From contig JAWSUF010000003.1 in NCBI GenBank assembly GCA_033549365.1, positions 62,001 to 126,000 on the forward strand: a stretch of DNA of 64,000 bases, read 5' to 3'. Shown here piece after piece: positions 8,413 to 18,953 of this stretch. A program made the position numbers and the translations under genes. This stretch comes from Acidobacteriota bacterium. GTDB lineage: Bacteria; Acidobacteriota; Aminicenantia; Aminicenantales; Saccharicenantaceae. How positions within the stretch are numbered: the stretch's first letter is position 1; each line of letters opens with the position of its first letter. The notes beneath the pieces are model-generated. The model was given only the letters and a program-made list of their open reading frames with translations. It made no database searches and was not told where the DNA came from.

Positions 8413-9510
8413 GTGGACCGAAGAAGGATTTCCTGGCTGGCCCTCAACTCCGTTTTCCACGGCAGCCCGCGGCCGGCCTGGAGGATCCTTCAGATGGGGC
8501 GGGCCCCGGAAGACATCCTGAGCACGAGCAAAAAGGGGTTGCTGGCCCTCGGGCTGAAAGCGGAAACAGCCGGAGAAATCGCATCCGGAGATCCCCTGCA
8601 GGCCGCCCGGGCGGAGTTCGATCGGGCGGAAAAAAAAGGCCTGACCCTCCTGACGCCCGATGACGACGGCTACCCCCGGCTTTTGCGCGAAATCTACGAT
8701 CCTCCGCTGGCCCTCTATGTCGCCGGAAATCCCGGGGTTCTCAATGAACCGGCTGTGGCGCTTGTCGGATCTCGCCGGGTCACACCCTACGGCCGGGCCG
8801 TCGCCGAGCGTCTAGCCGCCGATCTTGCCGAGCGGGGTCTTGTTGTTATCAGCGGTCTGGCCCGGGGCGCGGACACCGCGGCGCATCGCGGCGCTCTCGA
8901 AGGAGGGAAAACGGCGACCGTTCTGGGATCCGGTTTGGAGAGAGTTTATCCTCCGGAGAACCGGAAATTGTTCGAAGCCGTTATCGCAAACGGCGCGGCC
9001 GTCTCGGAATTCATGCTGGATGCCGACCCCCTGGGCTATCATTTTCCGCTGCGGAACAGAATCATCAGCGGATTGGCCCTGGGCGTTGTCGTCATCGAGG
9101 CCTCGGAGCGAAGCGGATCGCTCATCACGGCCCGACTGGCTCTCGATCAGGGCCGCGAGGTCATGGCCGTTCCGGGAAACGTCACGTCGCCGCTGAGCCG
9201 CGGCGCCCACGGACTGGTCAAAGCCGGCGCCCGGCTCGTCGAATCCTGGGAGGATGTCATCGAGGAATTGCCTCTTGAATCCAGGACCGCTCTTCTTGCG
9301 GGAACCCGGCGGGATAAAGAAAACGCTTGCCTCGACGGCGAGGAAAGTCTTATTATGGGAAGCCTTGTCGCGGATGGAACGGTTCACGTGGATGACATTG
9401 TGGATCGCACCGGGCTCTCTGTGCCGGTTCTTTTGTCCGCCCTGTTGAAACTGGAGCTGAAGAGTCTCGTTGTCCAGCATCCCGGAAAGCGTTATCAGAG
9501 GAGATTGTAA
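8413..9510 (+). CDS. dprA: DNA-processing protein A (single-stranded DNA/RecA loader)
   Basis: Cytoplasmic protein that protects incoming single-stranded DNA and loads RecA in natural transformation. The Rossmann-like core has GSRRVTPYGR, SGLARGADTAAH, the GLERVYPPEN loop and PGNVTSPLSRG, all DprA hallmarks. An N-terminal SAM-like region (about 1-75) and a C-terminal winged-helix region (about 300-365) flank it; length 365 is typical. Start is GTG, close behind the Usp stop. It touches topA end to start, forming dprA-topA-xerC, a common bacterial order. comF and a ComEA-like gene are also in the window, so competence functions may be present. Confidence 0.95.
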   Translation: MDRRRISWLALNSVFHGSPRPAWRILQMGRAPEDILSTSKKGLLALGLKAETAGEIASGDPLQAARAEFDRAEKKGLTLLTPDDDGYPRLLREIYDPPLALYVAGNPGVLNEPAVALVGSRRVTPYGRAVAERLAADLAERGLVVISGLARGADTAAHRGALEGGKTATVLGSGLERVYPPENRKLFEAVIANGAAVSEFMLDADPLGYHFPLRNRIISGLALGVVVIEASERSGSLITARLALDQGREVMAVPGNVTSPLSRGAHGLVKAGARLVESWEDVIEELPLESRTALLAGTRRDKENACLDGEESLIMGSLVADGTVHVDDIVDRTGLSVPVLLSALLKLELKSLVVQHPGKRYQRRL

Positions 9511-11826
9511 GTGGCAAAATCGTTGGTTATCGTGGAATCGCCGGCCAAGGCCAAAACCATCAATCGCTATCTCGGACCGGATTTTATCGTCAAGGCGTCC
9601 ATGGGGCACGTCTGCGACCTCCCCAAGAGCAAGCTGGGCGTGGACATCGAAGACGGCTTCAAGCCGAGCTACCAGGTCATTCCCGAAAAAAAGAAGAATG
9701 TGACGGAAATTCAGAAGTCGGCCAAGACGAGCCAAACCGTCATCCTGGCCGCCGACCCGGACAGGGAAGGCGAGGCCATCTCCTGGCATCTCAGCCGCCT
9801 CATCGAAGAGGACAACCCCCGGATCTACCGGGCCATTTTCCACGAGATCACGGACGACGGCATCCGCCGGGCTTTCGATAATCTGGGGCAGTTGAACATG
9901 AACAAAGTTCAGGCCCAGCAAACCCGCCGGATTCTGGACCGCCTGGTCGGATACCTCATCAGCCCCCTCCTGTGGCGCAAGATCGGCAAGGGATTGAGTG
10001 CCGGCCGCGTCCAGTCCGTGGCTCTGCGGTTGATCTGCGAGCGGGAACAGGAGATCCGCGATTTCAAGCCTGAGGAGTACTGGTCCATTACGGCGCTGCT
10101 TGAGGCTTCGGAGGCGCCCCTGTTCAAGGCGGGGTTGGTGGCGATCGACGGCAAGAAAGTCCGGATCCGCAATGCCGACGAGGCCGGGGCGGCCGTTGAG
10201 GTCTGCCGAACCGCGCCTTTCGTTCTGGACAAGATCAAGATCCAGGAAAAGAAAAAGAACCCGAGCCCGCCGCACATCACCTCCACGCTTCAGCAGGAAG
10301 CCTTCCGGACGCTGCGTTTCCCCGTGAAAAAGACGATGTTCATCGCCCAGAAACTCTACGAAGGACTGGCCATCGGCGATCCGCAGGGGCCGACCTCTCT
10401 CATCACCTACATGAGGACGGATTCCTTCCGGGTTTCCGACGACGCCCGGGAGGCCGCGCGCGCCTTCATCGCCGCGGCCTTTTCTCCGGCCCATGTTCCG
10501 GCCAAGCCTCCCGTCTACAAGAACCGCAAAAAAGCCCAGGACGCTCATGAAGCCATCCGCCCGGTTCACTTCGACCTGACGCCGGAAAAGGTCAAGCCGC
10601 ATCTCAAGAAAGAGGAATACGACGTCTATCGCCTGATCTGGAACCGCTTTATCGCCTCCCAGATGAGTCCGGCCGTCGTCGAGGAGACGGAGTTCACGAT
10701 CAACGCCGGCCGTTACGGCTTCAAGGCCAAGGGCGAGGTCGTTCGCTTTTCCGGATTTCTGGCCCTGGCGCCCGACGGCAATGTCCGAAAGACCAAAGAC
10801 AAAGCCGAGGATTCGGATGATGTCCAAACCGGCGAAACTCCGAATGTCCCCGAAGGAGCCCTTCCCCGAGCCGCCGAAGGCGAGACGCTCCGCCTGGCCG
10901 ATCTCGAATCCAAACAGAATTTCACCCAGCCGCCTCCCCGTTTTTCCGAGGGCAGCCTGGTCCGGGAACTGGAAGCCCGGGGCATCGGGCGGCCCAGCAC
11001 CTACGCACCGATCATCTCCACGCTTCAGGACCGGACCTATGTGATCAAGGAGAAAGGCCGGTTCATCCCCACCGACCTGGGAATGTTCGTCGTGGAATTT
11101 CTGATCCGGCATTTTGCCGACCTCATGGATATCGAGTTCACGGCCCGCATGGAGGAGGAGCTGGACCGAATCGGCGACGGGGAGGCGGACGGACTGGAGA
11201 GCCTGAAGAAGTATCATTCCCTGCTGGACGGATATCTCAAGCAGACCGACGTTGTCGAGGGGGTTCAAAAAACAGGGATTCCCACAGAGGGAATTTGTCC
11301 CCAGTGCGGCAAAAACCTGGTCATCAAGAGCGGGCGTTTCGGGCGGTTCAAATCCTGTTCCGGCTATCCGGACTGCCGTTTCCGGGAAAGCCTGGCCAAA
11401 AAGGAAACCAAGATGCTCGAGGACACCTGTCCCGAATGCCAGGCGCCTCTGGCCCTCAAGACGGGCCGTTACGGAGCCTTTGTGGCCTGTTCAAGCTATC
11501 CCAAGTGCAAATATATCCGGAAGGAAAACAAGGACACAGGAATCGCCTGCCCCCTGGGCTGCGGCGGGACCGTTCTGAGGAGAAAGACCCGGCGGGGAAA
11601 AATCTTCTTCGGTTGCGGGAATTATCCCAAGTGTACCTTCGCCAGTTGGGATGAAATCGTCAACCGTCCCTGCCCTCTCTGTGAAGAAAAGGTCCTTTAT
11701 CGAAAAAATGTCATTCGGGGCGAACCCTATCTCTATTGCCGCAACGAAAAATGCACATTCAAGGAAACCGCTCCGCGCGAAAAAATATGGGATAAGCCGG
11801 ACGGCCATGAAGGACAGGATCTCTGA
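9511..11826 (+). CDS. topA: DNA topoisomerase I
   Basis: Type IA topoisomerase that relaxes negative supercoils. The Toprim domain opens the protein (VIVESPAKAKTINRYLG, later DPDREGEAIS), and the catalytic Tyr is about residue 300 in SLITYMRTDSF. Four C-terminal zinc-ribbon modules follow, each with paired Cys (CPQCGK/CSGYPDC, CPECQA/CSSYPKC, CPLGCGG/CGNYPKC, CPLCEE/CRNEKC). Total 771 residues. GTG start with AGGAGA upstream, directly after the dprA stop. The 3' end overlaps xerC by 20 bases. Confidence 0.98.
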   Translation: MAKSLVIVESPAKAKTINRYLGPDFIVKASMGHVCDLPKSKLGVDIEDGFKPSYQVIPEKKKNVTEIQKSAKTSQTVILAADPDREGEAISWHLSRLIEEDNPRIYRAIFHEITDDGIRRAFDNLGQLNMNKVQAQQTRRILDRLVGYLISPLLWRKIGKGLSAGRVQSVALRLICEREQEIRDFKPEEYWSITALLEASEAPLFKAGLVAIDGKKVRIRNADEAGAAVEVCRTAPFVLDKIKIQEKKKNPSPPHITSTLQQEAFRTLRFPVKKTMFIAQKLYEGLAIGDPQGPTSLITYMRTDSFRVSDDAREAARAFIAAAFSPAHVPAKPPVYKNRKKAQDAHEAIRPVHFDLTPEKVKPHLKKEEYDVYRLIWNRFIASQMSPAVVEETEFTINAGRYGFKAKGEVVRFSGFLALAPDGNVRKTKDKAEDSDDVQTGETPNVPEGALPRAAEGETLRLADLESKQNFTQPPPRFSEGSLVRELEARGIGRPSTYAPIISTLQDRTYVIKEKGRFIPTDLGMFVVEFLIRHFADLMDIEFTARMEEELDRIGDGEADGLESLKKYHSLLDGYLKQTDVVEGVQKTGIPTEGICPQCGKNLVIKSGRFGRFKSCSGYPDCRFRESLAKKETKMLEDTCPECQAPLALKTGRYGAFVACSSYPKCKYIRKENKDTGIACPLGCGGTVLRRKTRRGKIFFGCGNYPKCTFASWDEIVNRPCPLCEEKVLYRKNVIRGEPYLYCRNEKCTFKETAPREKIWDKPDGHEGQDL

Positions 11827-12694
11827 TTTTCTGGTCTATCTTCGCCACGAGCGCAATGCCTCCCCGCATACCATCGCCGCCTATGGACGGGACCTTAAGC
11901 AACTGGCCGAATATTTCCACAGGCACGGCGTCCTGTGGAAAAATGCCGACGTCCTCGTTCTGCGGGGATTCCTGGCCGAGCTTCATGCAAAACATCTGAA
12001 AAAAACGTCGATCGGCCGCAAGCTGGCCTCATTGAGGGCGTTTTTCGATTATGCTCGTCGGAAAGGCTGGGTTTCCGCCGACCCGGCCGCCGGATTGGCG
12101 ACGCCGCGAACGGACAAAACCCTGCCGTCCTTTCTCTCCGAGGACGAGGCGGCCGTCCTTCTCGATCTTCCCGCATCAAACCGCCCGGGCGACCTCCGGG
12201 ATATGGCCATCCTCGAGCTTCTTTATGCCACGGGCATCCGCGTCAGCGAACTCATCGGGCTGAATCTTGAGGACATCCACCCCGGCGAACGCCTGATCCG
12301 TGTTCTGGGAAAAGGCCGGAAGGAACGGATCGTTCCCTTCGGCGCCAAGGCCGCGGAGAGGCTTCAGGTCTACCTGCAGGCCAGGCGTTCCATGCCCATT
12401 CTCAGCGGCGACGGGGAGCGGGCCGTTTTTCTCAACCTGCGGGGAGGGAGACTGACGGCGCGGTCCGTACAGAGAATGGTCCGGAAGCTCATCACCCGGA
12501 CGTCCGTCAACCGCCGCATCAGTCCCCATTCCCTTCGCCATTCTTTCGCCACCCATCTTCTCGGGAGAGGAGCCGACCTGAGGGCCATCCAGGAGCTCCT
12601 GGGACATGCCAGCCTGGCGACAACCCAGAAGTACACCCACATGGACCTCAGGCAGCTCCTCGACATCTATAAAAAGAGTCACCCGAGAAGCTGA
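11807..12694 (+). CDS. xerC: Tyrosine site-specific recombinase, XerC/XerD type
   Basis: 295 residues. Resolves chromosome dimers at dif with a partner recombinase. N-terminal SAM-like DNA-binding domain (about 1-85: FLVYLRHERNASPHTIAAYG) and a C-terminal catalytic domain with Arg in ATGIRVSEL, Lys in GKGRKER, HSLRH, GH and the nucleophile Tyr in TTQKYTHM. The ATG lies inside the end of topA; a longer reading would start within the last topA zinc ribbon and is not supported. XerC is favoured over XerD by the dprA-topA-xer neighbourhood; which one it is cannot be settled from this sequence alone. Confidence 0.93.
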   Translation: MKDRISDFLVYLRHERNASPHTIAAYGRDLKQLAEYFHRHGVLWKNADVLVLRGFLAELHAKHLKKTSIGRKLASLRAFFDYARRKGWVSADPAAGLATPRTDKTLPSFLSEDEAAVLLDLPASNRPGDLRDMAILELLYATGIRVSELIGLNLEDIHPGERLIRVLGKGRKERIVPFGAKAAERLQVYLQARRSMPILSGDGERAVFLNLRGGRLTARSVQRMVRKLITRTSVNRRISPHSLRHSFATHLLGRGADLRAIQELLGHASLATTQKYTHMDLRQLLDIYKKSHPRS

Positions 12695-12720
12695 GGGAAG
12701 GGGGATTGCTCCCCCTCCGC

Positions 12721-13032
12721 TCACTTGCTTTGGGGCTCGGCGCCGACCATGACCCGGTCCTTGATCTGGTCGAACAATTTTTCTCCGATGCCCTTGACCT
12801 TCATCAATTCCTCGACCCGCTTGAAGGGACCGTTCTGGGTCCGGAAATCGATGATCCTCTGGGCGATCTGGGGACCGATCCGGGGGAGCTTCTGAAAATC
12901 GGCCGCAGACGCCGTGTTGATGTTGATTTTCGGCGCCGCCGCCTGCGCCTCCGCGAGGGCCGCGGAGAACGAGACGAGAAGCAGTCCGAGAACCAGCCAC
13001 GCCGCGGGTTTGAAACCCGTTCTGTTGAACAT
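12721..13032 (-). CDS. Secreted ComEA-like helix-hairpin-helix protein
   Basis: 103 residues: a signal peptide or anchor (about 1-30, LVLGLLLVSFSAALAEAQA) and a ComEA-type HhH pair (INTASAADFQKLPRIGPQIA, then GIGEKLFDQI). In competent bacteria such proteins bind DNA outside the inner membrane during uptake. It lacks the extra N-terminal domain of the Bacillus protein, as in Gram-negative ComEA. It stands convergent to xerC and upstream of it are about 150 bases with no gene. Confidence 0.88.
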   Translation of the reverse strand: MFNRTGFKPAAWLVLGLLLVSFSAALAEAQAAAPKININTASAADFQKLPRIGPQIAQRIIDFRTQNGPFKRVEELMKVKGIGEKLFDQIKDRVMVGAEPQSK

Positions 13033-13189
13033 GATGACCTCCTTTTCGCCTCCGTTTATTGCGAACGGCGTGCCAGGCGGGCTGGAGATAAAAAACGATT
13101 GATAATCAAAGAGATGCGAATTGATGCCGGGCGTTAAGAGTTAATCACGGTTGACGAGCGGCGCAGGCCCGGTTTCCATCCGTTTCCAT

Positions 13190-13801
13190 CTACTCGGTGA
13201 CCGCTAGATGCCGTTCGAAGAAATGCCGGAGCTTCCTGAGCGCCCGGCCCCGGTGGCTGACGGCGGCTTTTTCCTCGAGCGTCAGTTCACCGAACGTTTT
13301 CTTCAGCCGAGGATAAAAAAAGACGGGGTCGTAACCGAATCCCCTCGCGCCCCGCGGAGCGTCGGCGATCCGGCCGCGGACCTCGCCCCGGATTTCGGCA
13401 ATGATTTCGTCCGAAAACGACAGGGCCGTTTCGCAGACAAACCTTGCGCCGCGCCGCCCGGGCGGGATGCCCTCCAGCAGACGCAGAAGCTTGCGGTTGT
13501 TGCGGATATCGTCGGCCCGAGGCGCCGAGAAGCGGGCCGAACGAACGCCCGGATCGCCGTCCAGGGCGTCGACCTCCAGCCCGGAATCCTCGGCCAGAGT
13601 CAGACCGGGAAAATGCTTTCCGTAGACCAGGCTTTTCAGGCGGGCGTTGTCCCGGAACGTTCGTCCCGTCTCTCTGACGCCGGAAACCCCGGGCAGATCG
13701 TCGAGCGACAGCAGGCGGATCGGAAGACCCTTGAGGGCGGCCCGGATTTCTCGGAGTTTGTTCCTGTTGGATGTCGCGACGAGAATGGGGATGTTATTCA
13801 A
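13190..13801 (-). CDS. rdgB: XTP/dITP diphosphatase
   Basis: House-cleaning enzyme that hydrolyses non-canonical purine triphosphates (dITP, XTP) to monophosphates. The 203 residues carry the Ham1 signature: LVATSNRNKLREI at the start, LAEDSGLEVDALDG, GVRSARFSA, and GFGYDPVFF near residue 155. The start overlaps the end of the upstream MgtC-like gene by eight bases, so the two are coupled. Confidence 0.96.
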   Translation of the reverse strand: MNNIPILVATSNRNKLREIRAALKGLPIRLLSLDDLPGVSGVRETGRTFRDNARLKSLVYGKHFPGLTLAEDSGLEVDALDGDPGVRSARFSAPRADDIRNNRKLLRLLEGIPPGRRGARFVCETALSFSDEIIAEIRGEVRGRIADAPRGARGFGYDPVFFYPRLKKTFGELTLEEKAAVSHRGRALRKLRHFFERHLAVTE

Positions 13802-14447
13802 TTTTCAGTTCCTCGATGCCCTGCAGTTTCTGAATCTCCCCGGTGAAGGCTTGCTCTTTTTCCTCGGGAGTCTGGATGGAAAACGTCAGAATCTGCCGGA
13901 TCTTGGTTTTTTTCACGACCAGCTCATCCATTCGGATACCGAAATGAAAGGCGAGCTTGCGCAAGCCGGACAGAAACTCAGGATTGTCTTTCACTTTGAT
14001 CTGGAAGCGATAGGGCGATATTTTAAGATCGGCGTCTTCGATCTTGCGGAAGATGACGAGAACGACCATGACCGCTCCGGTGAACAGCACGGCGGGAATG
14101 GGGTATCCGGCTCCGATGACCAGCCCGAGGCCGGCCACGACCCAGATCGTGGCGGCCGTGGTCAGGCCGGTGGCTGCGCCGCGGGCCTGGATGATGGCTC
14201 CGGCGCCGAGAAAGCCGACCCCGGCGATGACCCCGGCGGCAAGCCGGATTAGAGAGTCGGGAAGCCCGTCCTGGTTTCGGATGATCAGAACGGCCAGGGT
14301 CATCATCATGGCCGCTCCGACGCAGACCAGCGTGTTGGTCCGCAACCCGGCGGCCTTGCGGCCGGATTCCCGCTCCAACCCGATGAGTCCGCCGAGAGAC
14401 ACCGCCAGGATGAGTTTGAAGGCGATTTCGAGCAGTTCCATGTTCAT
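13794..14447 (-). CDS. MgtC/SapB family membrane protein
   Basis: 217 residues. Four to five membrane segments make up about 1-140, with the family motifs GGLIGLERESGRKAAGLRTN and GVGFLGAGAI. A soluble C-terminal part (about 145-217) resembles an ACT-like fold. MgtC relatives are linked to Mg2+ limitation and to restraint of F-ATPase; the substrate of this subgroup is unknown. Part of a minus-strand series that begins at the methyltransferase and ends with rdgB. Confidence 0.88.
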   Translation of the reverse strand: MNMELLEIAFKLILAVSLGGLIGLERESGRKAAGLRTNTLVCVGAAMMMTLAVLIIRNQDGLPDSLIRLAAGVIAGVGFLGAGAIIQARGAATGLTTAATIWVVAGLGLVIGAGYPIPAVLFTGAVMVVLVIFRKIEDADLKISPYRFQIKVKDNPEFLSGLRKLAFHFGIRMDELVVKKTKIRQILTFSIQTPEEKEQAFTGEIQKLQGIEELKIE

Positions 14448-14462
14448 CCTCCCGTTCGGCGG

Positions 14463-15344
14463 TCACGGCCCGGTGTTTTTCAGAAAAGCCAGAAGAAAAA
14501 GCGCCGCCAGAAGGAGGGTATAGAGGGCGAATCCGGGACGGATCAAAAGGATTTCGGGCTCCTCCATCACCTCCGATTCGGACAGGGTTTTTCGAAAAAA
14601 AAGATAGAAATAGAAGGCCACGAATGGCGAAAGATAGAAAAACCAGACCATCCCGAAAGCGGCGGCGAAATATCCATAAGCGGCGAAAAACACGGCGGCG
14701 CTGGCGATCATGCCGATAAAAAGCGACGCTCGCGTGTATTTGCTCAGCGAGGCGCGGTAATCTCCGGCCCGGTCGCCGAGCAGCCGGTATTCCGAAAGTC
14801 TTTTGGCGACCATGAGAAAGTTCCCGAAAGCCCACCAGGCGATAAGCAGGGACCACGGCGGAAAAGCGGCGGGAGCGAGGGCATACCAGCCGATGCAGAA
14901 GCGAATGGGATTGTTGACGGATTCAGAGACGGAATCCAGGAAGGGGATGTCCTTGGTGCGGACGGGTTTGATATTGTAGACGAATCCGGCGGCGAGAAGG
15001 GCGGCCAACGAGAAAAAGAACGGCATATTAAAGAAATGAAAAGCCCCTCCGAGCGCGGCCGCGGCGAAGACCGCGCCCAAGCCGAGCAGGGGAAGCCGGG
15101 AGACTTCTCCGGCGGCCAGGGGACGGTTGCGTTTGGTGGGGTGATGGATATCGAAAGGAGCGTCGGCGACTTCGTTGACGGCGTAATTGGCGGTTGAAAT
15201 CAACCAGGTCAGGAGGAAGGCGCCCGCCAGCCGCAGGGAGATTTCGACCGGGGAAAAGACGGAGAAAGCGCTTTTGTCGAGAAAGAGGAGAGCCGCCGTT
15301 CCGATATAAACGGCCGTGCTTCGCGGCCAGCGCTCCAGGCGCAT
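14463..15344 (-). CDS. UbiA-family prenyltransferase (decaprenyl-phosphate phosphoribosyltransferase-like)
   Basis: 293-residue integral membrane protein with about eight hydrophobic segments. The first Asp-rich site reads NEVADAPFDIHHPTKRNRP; the HPTKRNRPLAAG wording is characteristic of the UbiA branch containing the mycobacterial 5-phosphoribosyl-decaprenol synthase rather than quinone prenyltransferases. The second site lies around SVSESVNNPIR. The product is probably a polyprenyl-linked sugar or related lipid, inferred from sequence wording only. It sits between a methyltransferase gene and the MgtC-like gene. Confidence 0.75.
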   Translation of the reverse strand: MRLERWPRSTAVYIGTAALLFLDKSAFSVFSPVEISLRLAGAFLLTWLISTANYAVNEVADAPFDIHHPTKRNRPLAAGEVSRLPLLGLGAVFAAAALGGAFHFFNMPFFFSLAALLAAGFVYNIKPVRTKDIPFLDSVSESVNNPIRFCIGWYALAPAAFPPWSLLIAWWAFGNFLMVAKRLSEYRLLGDRAGDYRASLSKYTRASLFIGMIASAAVFFAAYGYFAAAFGMVWFFYLSPFVAFYFYLFFRKTLSESEVMEEPEILLIRPGFALYTLLLAALFLLAFLKNTGP

Positions 15345-15361
15345 GGCGCGCAGGTAGGCTT

Positions 15362-16282
15362 TTACGCCGATGGGATCCTCCGCGCGTAGATTTCGAACGA
15401 GTCGCCCAGGGCCAATTGTATCGGAATCTTTTCGAAAAAAGAAGCCGTCCGGGGGTTCCTCAAAAGGCCGCGCGTCCAGGCCAGGCGCGACAGGAGATAG
15501 CGGGCGCTGAACGTCCAGGCGTATCTTTTACGAAGAACGGGGGCGAAACCCGTGCGGCGGAACAGGGCGTCGAGACCGTGCCGCGAGAAATAAGCCAGGT
15601 GAGCCGGCCGGAAGTGCCACCAGCGGCGTCCGGCCAGCCGGGCGGCGAGACTGCGGATGTCCGGAGTCACCAGGCAGAGGATGCCGTCCGGCCTGAGAAT
15701 GCGGGCCGCCTGTTCCAGGGCTTCGAAGGGCTGGGCGGTGTGTTCGATGAAATCGACCATGGTTACGGCGTCGCAGGATTCCGGCTCGAGAGGGACGGTT
15801 TCGAAGGCGCCCTGTTTCAGGGAAATGCCGTAGGTCCGGCGGGCGTGGTCGACGGCCCAGGCGCTGGGCTCGACGCCGTCGGGCATCCAGCCGCGTTCCC
15901 GGGCCAGATGCAACAGGATTCCGGTGGCGGCGCCGACGTCCATGAGACGGCCTTTGGCCGGCAGGAGCTTTTCCAGCCGGCGGAGGATGCGCAGGAAGTT
16001 TTTGCCGCGGCCGGCGGCTTCGGCGTCGTACAGCGGGTCCTCGATGGCGCCGTAAGTCGCATTGACCAGTTCGGGCGATGGACAGGGATCGGCGAAGATA
16101 TGGCCGCAGTCGAGACAGGCGCTCAGGTCCCAGGTGATGCCGTAACGGCTGTCGGTGATCTTGAAATCCTCGGGCGTCAGGTCCGCGGCGCGGAAGGCTC
16201 CTTTTCGGTAAGGAGACAGACGGATGCCGCCGCAGGCCGCGCAGGCCGCGATGCGCCGGGGCTTTCGATCCTGGGAATCCAC
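15362..16282 (-). CDS. Class I SAM-dependent methyltransferase with N-terminal zinc-ribbon-like segment
   Basis: About 306 residues. An N-terminal CAACGG...CLDCGH pair of Cys motifs suggests a zinc ribbon, as seen in sugar C-methyltransferases and related Methyltransf_23 proteins. The SAM fold follows: motif I LMDVGAATGILLHLA, then DAVTMVDFIEHTAQP and a GILCLVTPD strand. Substrate unknown. The start taken is a GTG with an AAAGG upstream; an alternative TTG sixteen codons earlier runs into the eno promoter region. Adjacency to a UbiA enzyme suggests, weakly, envelope glycolipid work. Confidence 0.75.
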   Translation of the reverse strand: MDSQDRKPRRIAACAACGGIRLSPYRKGAFRAADLTPEDFKITDSRYGITWDLSACLDCGHIFADPCPSPELVNATYGAIEDPLYDAEAAGRGKNFLRILRRLEKLLPAKGRLMDVGAATGILLHLARERGWMPDGVEPSAWAVDHARRTYGISLKQGAFETVPLEPESCDAVTMVDFIEHTAQPFEALEQAARILRPDGILCLVTPDIRSLAARLAGRRWWHFRPAHLAYFSRHGLDALFRRTGFAPVLRKRYAWTFSARYLLSRLAWTRGLLRNPRTASFFEKIPIQLALGDSFEIYARRIPSA

Positions 16283-16348
16283 GGGTTCGCCTTTCGGCCT
16301 TTTGTAGCATTCCGCGGCCGAACCTGTCAATTCGAGATTTCCATCTTT

Positions 16349-17695
<1,347 letters not shown>

Positions 17696-17823
17696 CAAAT
17701 CTTGCTTGGCTTTGGGAAGTTAATAAGCGCGCTCTAAGGCTTAAGCTTCTTCGAAAAACCGATAGAAACGGCCCTACAGTTTAAAGACATGATTGCAGAA
17801 GAGAAGGGATAAAGGAGTCATCG

Positions 17824-18951
17824 ATGGAGAGGATGTTCAATTTGAAAACCACATCAGTGTTTCTTGCCGCGGTATTGGGTTTGCTTGTTTCGGCCCCCTC
17901 GGCCGTTTCAGCTTTGCCGGTTGACCCATTCCTGTTCCGGCCGCAAATGTTTTCCTGGGCCGGTCCGGAACCGGCGCCGCCCGTTTCCCCGTCTTTTGCG
18001 CAAGAGCCCGGAAGATCCGATTCGTCCGGCAAGGCCCAGTCCGGGGATTCCTCCCCGGCGGTGACGGCCTCCAAATCCGTGAAACTCTCCGGATACACCC
18101 AGGTCCAGTTCAATCACCTGGAGATCGGAAACGACACCTTCACCATCCGCCGGACGCGGGTGGCCCTGACAGGGGAGGCGTCCCGCGGCATCAAGTTCAA
18201 GTTTCAGACGGATATCGCCCGCACCCCCATCCTCCTCGACGCCAATGTCGATTTCGTCTGGTCCGGCGTTCTGAATCTCCGCGTCGGTCAGTTCCAGGTC
18301 CCCTTCAGCATGGAAAATCTGACGCCGAGTTCGAGCCTGGACACCATCAATCGTTCCCGGCCGGAAGAGACGCTTGTGCCCAGCCGGGACAACAAGGCCC
18401 TGGGCCGGGACATCGGCGCCATGCTCTTCGGATCGACCGGAATTGTTGAGTATGCTTTCGGCGTTTTCAACGGACCCGGCATCAATCAAAAGGATAACGA
18501 CGACCATAAGGATCTGGCCGCCCGGCTCGTTCTGCGTCCGGCCGGGTTTCTGCATGTCGGGGTCTCCTATTACGATGGAAAGCGCCCGCTGACCGCCGGA
18601 GACGCCCTTGTGGACCGGGACCGCCTGGGTTTCGAAGGCGTCATCCGGCACGGCGGTTTGGCCCTCAAGGGGGAATACATCTCGGCGTGGGACGACGACA
18701 TCCGCAGGAATGGATGGTATGTCCAGGGTGTCTATGACATCCTTCCCGGAAAGGCCCAGGCCGTCCTCAAATACGATGTGTTGGACGCTGAGGGCGGTTT
18801 GCCCGGACGAAGCACATCCCTATGGACGGCGGGCGTCAATGTCGTCCTGGCCGACAAGGCAAAATTTCAAATCAACTACGAATATTATCGGGGGGTGAAC
18901 GGCGGGCGCGACAATTCGGCCGTCTTGGCGTTTTTACAGGCGGGCTTCTGA
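17824..18951 (+). CDS. Phosphate-selective-porin-type (OprO/OprP) outer-membrane protein
   Basis: 375 residues: signal peptide about 1-30, a Pro-rich spacer, then a beta-barrel beginning VKLSGYTQVQFNHLE. The pattern TIRRTRVALTGEASRGIKFK and LRVGQFQVPFSMENLTPSS is typical of the OprP/OprO family. The last residue is Phe (FLQAGF), as expected for BAM substrates. True phosphate selectivity cannot be inferred, since this family also includes general anion or unknown-substrate porins. Its stop lies two bases from the convergent hypA stop. Confidence 0.85.
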   Translation: MERMFNLKTTSVFLAAVLGLLVSAPSAVSALPVDPFLFRPQMFSWAGPEPAPPVSPSFAQEPGRSDSSGKAQSGDSSPAVTASKSVKLSGYTQVQFNHLEIGNDTFTIRRTRVALTGEASRGIKFKFQTDIARTPILLDANVDFVWSGVLNLRVGQFQVPFSMENLTPSSSLDTINRSRPEETLVPSRDNKALGRDIGAMLFGSTGIVEYAFGVFNGPGINQKDNDDHKDLAARLVLRPAGFLHVGVSYYDGKRPLTAGDALVDRDRLGFEGVIRHGGLALKGEYISAWDDDIRRNGWYVQGVYDILPGKAQAVLKYDVLDAEGGLPGRSTSLWTAGVNVVLADKAKFQINYEYYRGVNGGRDNSAVLAFLQAGF

Positions 18952-18953
18952 AG

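Noticed and set aside
8812-11268. 818-codon minus-strand frame opposite dprA and topA
   Set aside because: Same kind of antisense shadow; dprA and topA have full family motifs on the plus strand.
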